Origin: Uloborus plumipes
Lineage: Eukaryota; Arthropoda; Arachnida; Araneae; Uloboridae
Direction of reading: 5' to 3'
Length of the DNA stretch: 64,000 nucleotides
NCBI GenBank assembly: GCA_038373865.1
Contig: JAXGGA010002815.1
Location: forward strand, 1 to 64,000
The notes under the pieces were generated by a model. It had not been told where the DNA came from. It saw nothing but the letters and a program-made list of their open reading frames with translations, and did not search any database. Below, piece after piece: positions 58,483 to 64,000 of the stretch. Made by a program: the position numbers and the translations under genes. Each line of letters starts with the position of its first letter. Position 1 is the stretch's first letter.

Positions 58483-59579
58483 TATCTTCCCTACATTAAA
58501 AGTGCACTGATTAGAGAACAATTTTCCTTAGACTTAAAAATTTGTTTCTGTGCAGAAGGCTTTTTCCTAATATTTTCCATTCCAGCTCCATTTTCCTATT
58601 ATTTTCCCTTTTAATGTTCGTTTCTACAAATAGTCCTTCGTATAAATGTACTTAAAAAATTTGTACTTTCCTAATTTGAAGTGTTTTTGGTTTTGATTTG
58701 CTTCTTTGTAGCTGAAGCACTGAATAATCTTAGTTTTCATTATTGTCATCATCTTCATCAGAATTTTTTCTTATTTTTCTAATATTCGTAACCTTCAACT
58801 TTTTTTCATATCTGATATGTAGAAGGATATATTTGACTTGTGACAGTCTACGCTTTCCTGAGATACTTAACCTGTTCGTAAGGTAGGTTTGTAGGTAACC
58901 TGTTCGTAAATGTTGTAGGTGCGTGACCGCTTTTTCCCGTCTCAATAAAAAAAGCTAACTATTTCATAAAATTAGGCGATTTTTTTTAAAAATACTTACT
59001 TCTAATGTAAATTGGTGTTTTTTAGTTGTTTTCACTTATTTCTTCAGTGGAATAAAACCAAAACCGTGCTTCCATCGTTGCGCGTTACTGCTATGAAGAA
59101 AAAAATGCAGACATTTAGAAAAAACAACTCTTTAAGTAGACTTCAAATGGCACAAGCACTGAATGGGTTTTGAAGCTAATAGTTGTAGGGAGGGTAGTTA
59201 TCCAATACAATAAATGTAAAAGTTCTTATTCTCTTTCTACAAATGTTTTTTATACTTGCTCTGTCATAGGTATATTGGTGAAATCAGCTCCATAAGAGAT
59301 TCCCTAAACACACATAAACTACAATAATTAGAAAGTTAATTGTTCATAAAGTTAACGAATTAATTTCAAAGTTAAGCAAGCATAGGATTGGTAGCTAATT
59401 TAGTTAAAACTTAACGAACTTTAAAAATAATTTAGGTTTCTGAGGCTTCCCTTGATTCAAAATATTAACTTAAAAGCATTTTTAAGAATATTTTCTTTAC
59501 CATAGACTTCTTCAGAAATCCTATTTGTAAATAATGAAATCAAACTTTATTTTGTTTTTTCTTCAGTCCTGTTGTGAAA
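58483..59579. other. AT-rich, no supported gene
   Basis: A short direct repeat AACCTGTTCGTAA occurs near 58,869 and 58,898. Nothing else seen. Confidence 0.5.
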
Positions 59580-59940
59580 CAGACCAGACTAAATGGTTGA
59601 AAATTCAAACCAAAATGGTCTAAATTCAAAATGGTTGAATTTCGGAAAAGCTCCCAAATCCATGCCTTCGGAGGATGCAGAGAGAAGATTTAAACCGGCT
59701 TTTGTCGTCCTCTTTGGCTCTGTGTGAGTCACGCGCTGTTGTCCAACAGCTTGTCCCCCACTGCACAGGGAAGAGGGGGAGTGCAAAGTAAACAGTCACC
59801 GGATACTTTCTGTGGCGTAGGGGGAGGGAGACAGAAGATGCGGATCGATAATTCGATCAGTTGCACGCTCTAATTATCGATTCCGGCTACTATCGATAAA
59901 TTCGCCGGATATCGACGTGCGAGTCTTCATAATTGTAAGT
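59580..59940. other. GC-richer block with ATCGAT cluster
   Basis: Contains three ATCGAT sites (59,844, 59,876, 59,892). One is a full TATCGATA (59,891-59,898), the binding motif of insect DREF. A 13-bp inverted repeat (59,841-59,853 and 59,872-59,885) brackets GATCAGTTGCACGC. Three ACCATTTTG/CAAAATGG-like motifs occur at the left edge. It could be a promoter or a retroelement remnant. Confidence 0.3.
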
Positions 59941-62639
59941 ATGATCAATTGGATTGGGATTTGTTCGAATTAATTCGAAGGCCTTGACTGTCTGGTTGGT
60001 GAAAAATTTCTTCGGAGAAGTTATGAGGGTGTTTTCAATCTCACGTGTGGGACAAATTGGACTTAATTTTTCCTTACATTTATACAATAGATATACAAAT
60101 TATATAGTGCTAAAAGTCCAAAATTGTTGAAGTAGTAAAATTACTTGTTTGTTTTTTTAAATATATTTTCAATTGTAATTTTTAAAAATAAGTTTACCAC
60201 TTACGTGCAGGGTATACTTGTGAAAATAATGTTAAAATTTCTAAGCTCTCACGAAATATTCTCTGAATCAATTGTTGCAAAGTTTCTTAGTATCGAGGTA
60301 AAGGTACAAAACCTTCGGTGTCATTTTTTCCGAAAGTTATGTTCTTACACTTTTTTATATAAGTTTTCCCACTCCTACATTATTCTTAGAATAAAAAATT
60401 GCTAGATAACAAAGTTTGGTATGATAATACAGGTAACTACAGATAGCAAATTTAAAAGTTTTGTTGCTCTCCTGAAAATTTTCCGTTTTTGATATATGGA
60501 AATTGGGTACCTTCACCATCGATTTTAAGTTTATTGCAAATAATTGTTTATTGAAAACTTGTAAGTGGTGGGATTTGGAAGAAATTAAAACATTTTGTAA
60601 TTTACCTGACAGCTCTATGTATTTCGAAAGTAATACAAAAACTGCCTAAGAAATAAAAAATCCATGCATGATTTCTAAGAAAAATAAAAATGTGTTTACT
60701 TCATTCGGTAATGAGCCATAGAGTTATGTGCAAGACCAATGTCTGCTTTCCTGTATGTTCCATTCATGGTCTTTCCGTTTTCTGCAAGCTAAGTTTAAGC
60801 CATAAGTAAATTTGTAGCGAGTTGGAGCTTTGATTGTCTATAAATATGCCGGAAAGTTTCTGTTAAATTTCTTGTTTTGTATTCTGCTGAAAAGAAGATG
60901 GATTAGAAGTCTTTCTCAAAGGTCGTGACTTTGAACCTTTGCGGAGAAAAACTGAAGGAGCTGACTGATAGCTAAGTAATGTTTGATTAAAAATAAATAA
61001 TTGAGCTATGTGAAAATGTAAATTCCGCAATCGCCAATTACTGTGTTCGCAGTTGATACTTTCAATCGCTTAATACTATCTAAATCGACAAATTTCAAAA
61101 TTCTTGCTTTTTATAAACTTGAAGAGGTTTTTTTTTTCATACCACGAGCATTGTTATTACATTTCTTACAGATATCGATTTACTTCTTGTTTAAAAATCG
61201 TTCAATAGAAAGTGTAAGTACATATAAAGACATGTTTCAATATAGTTAAATATATATTTTTCATTTTGATATGCGTACTTAATTTCAAAAGTTTTCTATT
61301 CGTAAGCGAAAACCTTTCGAATTCACTTTATTCGGCTAAGATTCTCCAAGTTTTTTATGGCACTTATAGAATAATAACGCATTTTATCTTGTAGCTGAAG
61401 ACTGTGATAGAGTTTAAAAAACATGTCTGCATATTGTAAACTACAATCACAAATAATAATTTATTACAGGTTTCTTAACAAAGTTTAAGCTTCTCTTTGC
61501 TAGCTTTTTAAAAACACGTTTTAACAATCTGAAAATAAAACTTTAAAATTAATTTAGTACGAACTAAAAAAAACTTATTCTTCATATTTAATTCTTTAAA
61601 TTATTTTTAAACACATAGCTTAACATACATAAAAAATACTTTTCTGATTAAAAAAAAAAGTTTTACACGTGAGTTGAATACTTCTATAACCGACACAGAA
61701 TATACTCTAAGTTTGTCAATTTGTGTGACTAGTTTATTGTACTCAATTCTTTAACATACAATGCTCAGTTTGATTGGATCACTCTTTATCATTTCTCGAT
61801 TTCAAAGGAAGATTTTTTTTATCAGACAGGCGTGTACGCTTTACACTTAATCATATTGCAAGGTTTACGTTATTCTTGAAAACTCATAGGTATTTTTTAA
61901 ATGTCTGTTTTGGAATCGTTCTTAAGTATGAGTATATCAGAAATCTTATAAATGCTTGGATATTTTTAGGAGTTCATATGACTGTGAAAACCTTTTAAAC
62001 GATGAAATTTTATAACTTGAGAGCTATATACCAATTTCTTATAACGTGATGTGATCAAACATTTTTATAGCAGTTTTTTAGCAATTGTTTTCATCGTAAG
62101 TTTCTCTCTAAATTCGTTAGTGTACCGAGCCTACGTAATCTTTGCGCACTGATATCAGGTCCCGCCCCTCAATACTGCATGTATTCAATACAAGAAATAA
62201 AACAACAGAAATAGTGGACTTTGAAGCTAAAGATTCAACGAAAATGCAGATGCGTTCAAAACCAAAATTTAATATTACTTACTATTACTTAACTTTGTGG
62301 AACATATTACTCTAAGAGCACATAAAATTAAGAATGAAAAAAAACCTATCGATGTATTAAAGGTAATCTAGGATCTTGGTGAGTTTGGCACGCAACAACT
62401 TTTTATGTTGATCTTGAAAAGTGTTTGAAAGTTTTGTTTTTCTGATTAAAAATCGAGTATAAAAACCTAATTGATGATCTAGCGTACTGAAGCCAATAAG
62501 AAATGCCAGATTCAAAATGACGATAGTTTCACATACCAAAAATACATTACCAAACGATATATTTACCTGCAGAATAAATAAATGCCAAATACAGATAACT
62601 GAATATCATTTGCAGATACGAACTGATCTATACTTTCGT
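59941..62639. other. AT-rich, no supported gene
   Basis: Only short frames of 60-86 codons with random-looking composition. No readable repeat ends. Confidence 0.5.
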
Positions 62640-63690
62640 GACCTGCAGTGTAAACATTGGTCTACGTATTTACCATCTATCATCGCCGTCCCCTCAAATC
62701 ACAAATAAGTGGCGATTATGCTTCTAAAATTCCATCGCCATCAAGCAACCGACCATCCCCGGCTGCGCTACAGACGAATAATCCACATCTCAAAACAATA
62801 ATTCACTCTAATGTGACAAGTTGCTAAGTTGTTCTATTCAGTTCTTCGCGCTATTCACCTTCCTTTTGGACGCACTGATGAGCGTCCTCGTGTTCCCATT
62901 GTTAAGAGTGAATCCCCCGCATCCGATCTTGTCGTCATGGAGACCAAAATGGCTGACTTCGGTTCTTATATACCAGAGTTGAGGTGCTTGTTTTAATTAA
63001 AGTGGGGTGTTTGTTATGCGAAAGCGGAACTGAGGGGTTTGAATATTACTTACTCTAAAATTCAAGGTTAGGAAGTTAGCGTTAATAATAATAATAATAA
63101 GGTATTATTGTTAATATTATTGCTATTATTACTATTGTTTTACTATTGTTATGGTGAAGATGATGATTATGATGATAAAACGATAATAACAGCAACAAAA
63201 AAAAGTCATTTATTGAGCTTTGAAACATTTGAGTTAACATTGCGTCATTTCATGTTTTAGAATATTTGACTTTAAGAAAAGAAAAAGCCCTAATGCTGAA
63301 CTCTATTATAAGACTTTTAGTAAGATTTTACTACTTTTTATTCTGCAAAATGCGTTAGCAATACTGAAAAAACTCATTGTGTAATCCAATAGTGTAAACA
63401 TAGGTCTGTCTATTTACCATCTATCACCATCTCTGAGGTGGTACAGACGAATAATCCACATCACAAAACAATAATTCACTATAATGTGACAAGTTGCTAA
63501 GTTGCTCTATTCAGCTCTTTTGGACGCACTGATGAGCGTCCTCGTGTTCCCATTGTAAGAGGGAATCCCCCGCATCCGATCTTATCGTCATGGAGACCAA
63601 AATGGCTGACTTCGGTCCTTATTTACCGGAGTTGAGGTGTTTGTTTTAATTAAAAGTGTGGTGTTTGTTGTTCAAGAGCGTAACAAAGGA
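62640..63690. repeat. Duplicated GC-richer segment, 744-bp offset
   Basis: 62,647-63,040 and 63,391-63,690 share AGTGTAAACATNGGTCT, ACAGACGAATAATCCACATC, TTGGACGCACTGATGAGCG, CCCCCGCATCCGATCTT and CCAAAATGGCTGACTTCGG. Copy 2 lacks about 75 bp (near 62,697-62,770) and a further 19 bp. Between the copies is AAT/ATT microsatellite and AT-rich DNA. Confidence 0.9.
63041..63390. repeat. AAT/ATT microsatellite
   Basis: Imperfect AAT, ATT and GAT trinucleotide runs at about 63,081-63,180. Similar runs recur at 63,850-63,990. Confidence 0.7.
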
Positions 63691-64000
63691 GTTTAAATGC
63701 ATTCTTTCTTCTTCATTTATGGATAAAAAGTTAACACAGAATATTAATCACTAAAACAGCTCTAATTACTTTCTCGGGGTTGGCACTAATGTTAAAATCA
63801 AGGCTACTGGGTTTTGTTTTTATCTCAAGCCCCTTCTCTGCACCCCTGGTGATAATCATTGCTATTATTATTATTGACAATGTTCAATGCAATAACAGTA
63901 GTAATAATTCTGTGCTGATAATAATAATAATAATTAAAAAGAATGACGATAAGCCTGAAAATTATAGCAATAGTAATAATAATGTTTTGCACTGATAATG

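Noticed and set aside
57553..58521. Several antisense and out-of-frame ORFs over the transposase
   Set aside because: They are shadows of the transposase gene in other frames.
31889..63535. Other CTGATGA strings (near 31,890, 37,110, 37,980, 42,530, 62,875, 63,530) as ribozymes
   Set aside because: None is followed by a GC stem II and GAAA at the right distance.

Overview
The window is non-coding-looking eukaryotic genomic DNA, strongly AT-rich, with long A and T runs and many microsatellites. Only one long, recognisable protein gene is present: the transposase of a Tc1/mariner element at 57,263-58,480. I see no bacterial or phage gene organisation. Organism: probably an invertebrate animal, and an arthropod (perhaps an arachnid) is my best guess. 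The basis is the mix of Tc1/mariner, hAT and piggyBac-type elements, tRNA-derived SINEs and a Penelope-type hammerhead ribozyme. This assignment is an inference and is weak.

Most of what can be read is a graveyard of short non-autonomous DNA transposons. Their ends and target-site duplications (TSDs) can be read exactly. Four hAT-type families have 8-bp TSDs: A at 13,705, 14,814 and 49,178; B at 12,800 and 42,910; C at 27,078 and 30,449; D at 46,230. Two piggyBac-type families have TTAA TSDs: at 13,140 and 19,855, and at 23,389 and 52,724. Several TA-flanked families occur at 9,000, 10,870, 14,740, 21,652, 22,774, 32,562, 40,181 and 40,670. Nesting is common. A hAT-A copy sits inside a TA-flanked element at 14,740-15,253. 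At about 49.1-49.86 kb a pogo-like fragment holds a hAT-A copy, which itself holds a CGATGA-rich island.

Tandem repeats form a second layer. They include old arrays with periods of about 385 bp (1.2-1.9 kb), about 640 bp (6.5-8.2 kb), 231 bp (25.2-25.6 kb), 348 bp (28.6-29.3 kb), 409 bp (36.3-38.8 kb), 88-97 bp (46.0-47.35 kb), 343 bp (51.9-54.15 kb) and 744 bp (62.6-63.7 kb). Several were interrupted by transposons, so neighbouring repeat units serve as empty-site controls.

The most notable finds are these. (1) A hammerhead ribozyme with a complete core on the + strand at 35,258-35,301, with a damaged second copy in the opposite arm of the same foldback. (2) A 1.63-kb inverted-repeat element (36,925-38,554) with seven same-direction copies of a GTTACCGATCTGAY motif. 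(3) A roughly 390-bp island with 14 copies of CGATGA/TCATCG. (4) An intact Tc1-like element with DD36E spacing, perfect 27-bp ends and an internal TATA box.

Host genes are barely visible. The best candidates are a short coding exon near 47,459-47,508 (splice acceptor, ATG in good context, splice donor, RFX-type X-box just upstream) and a CpG-rich promoter-like block at 56,040-56,330 with one CRE and four E2F-like sites. Both are tentative.
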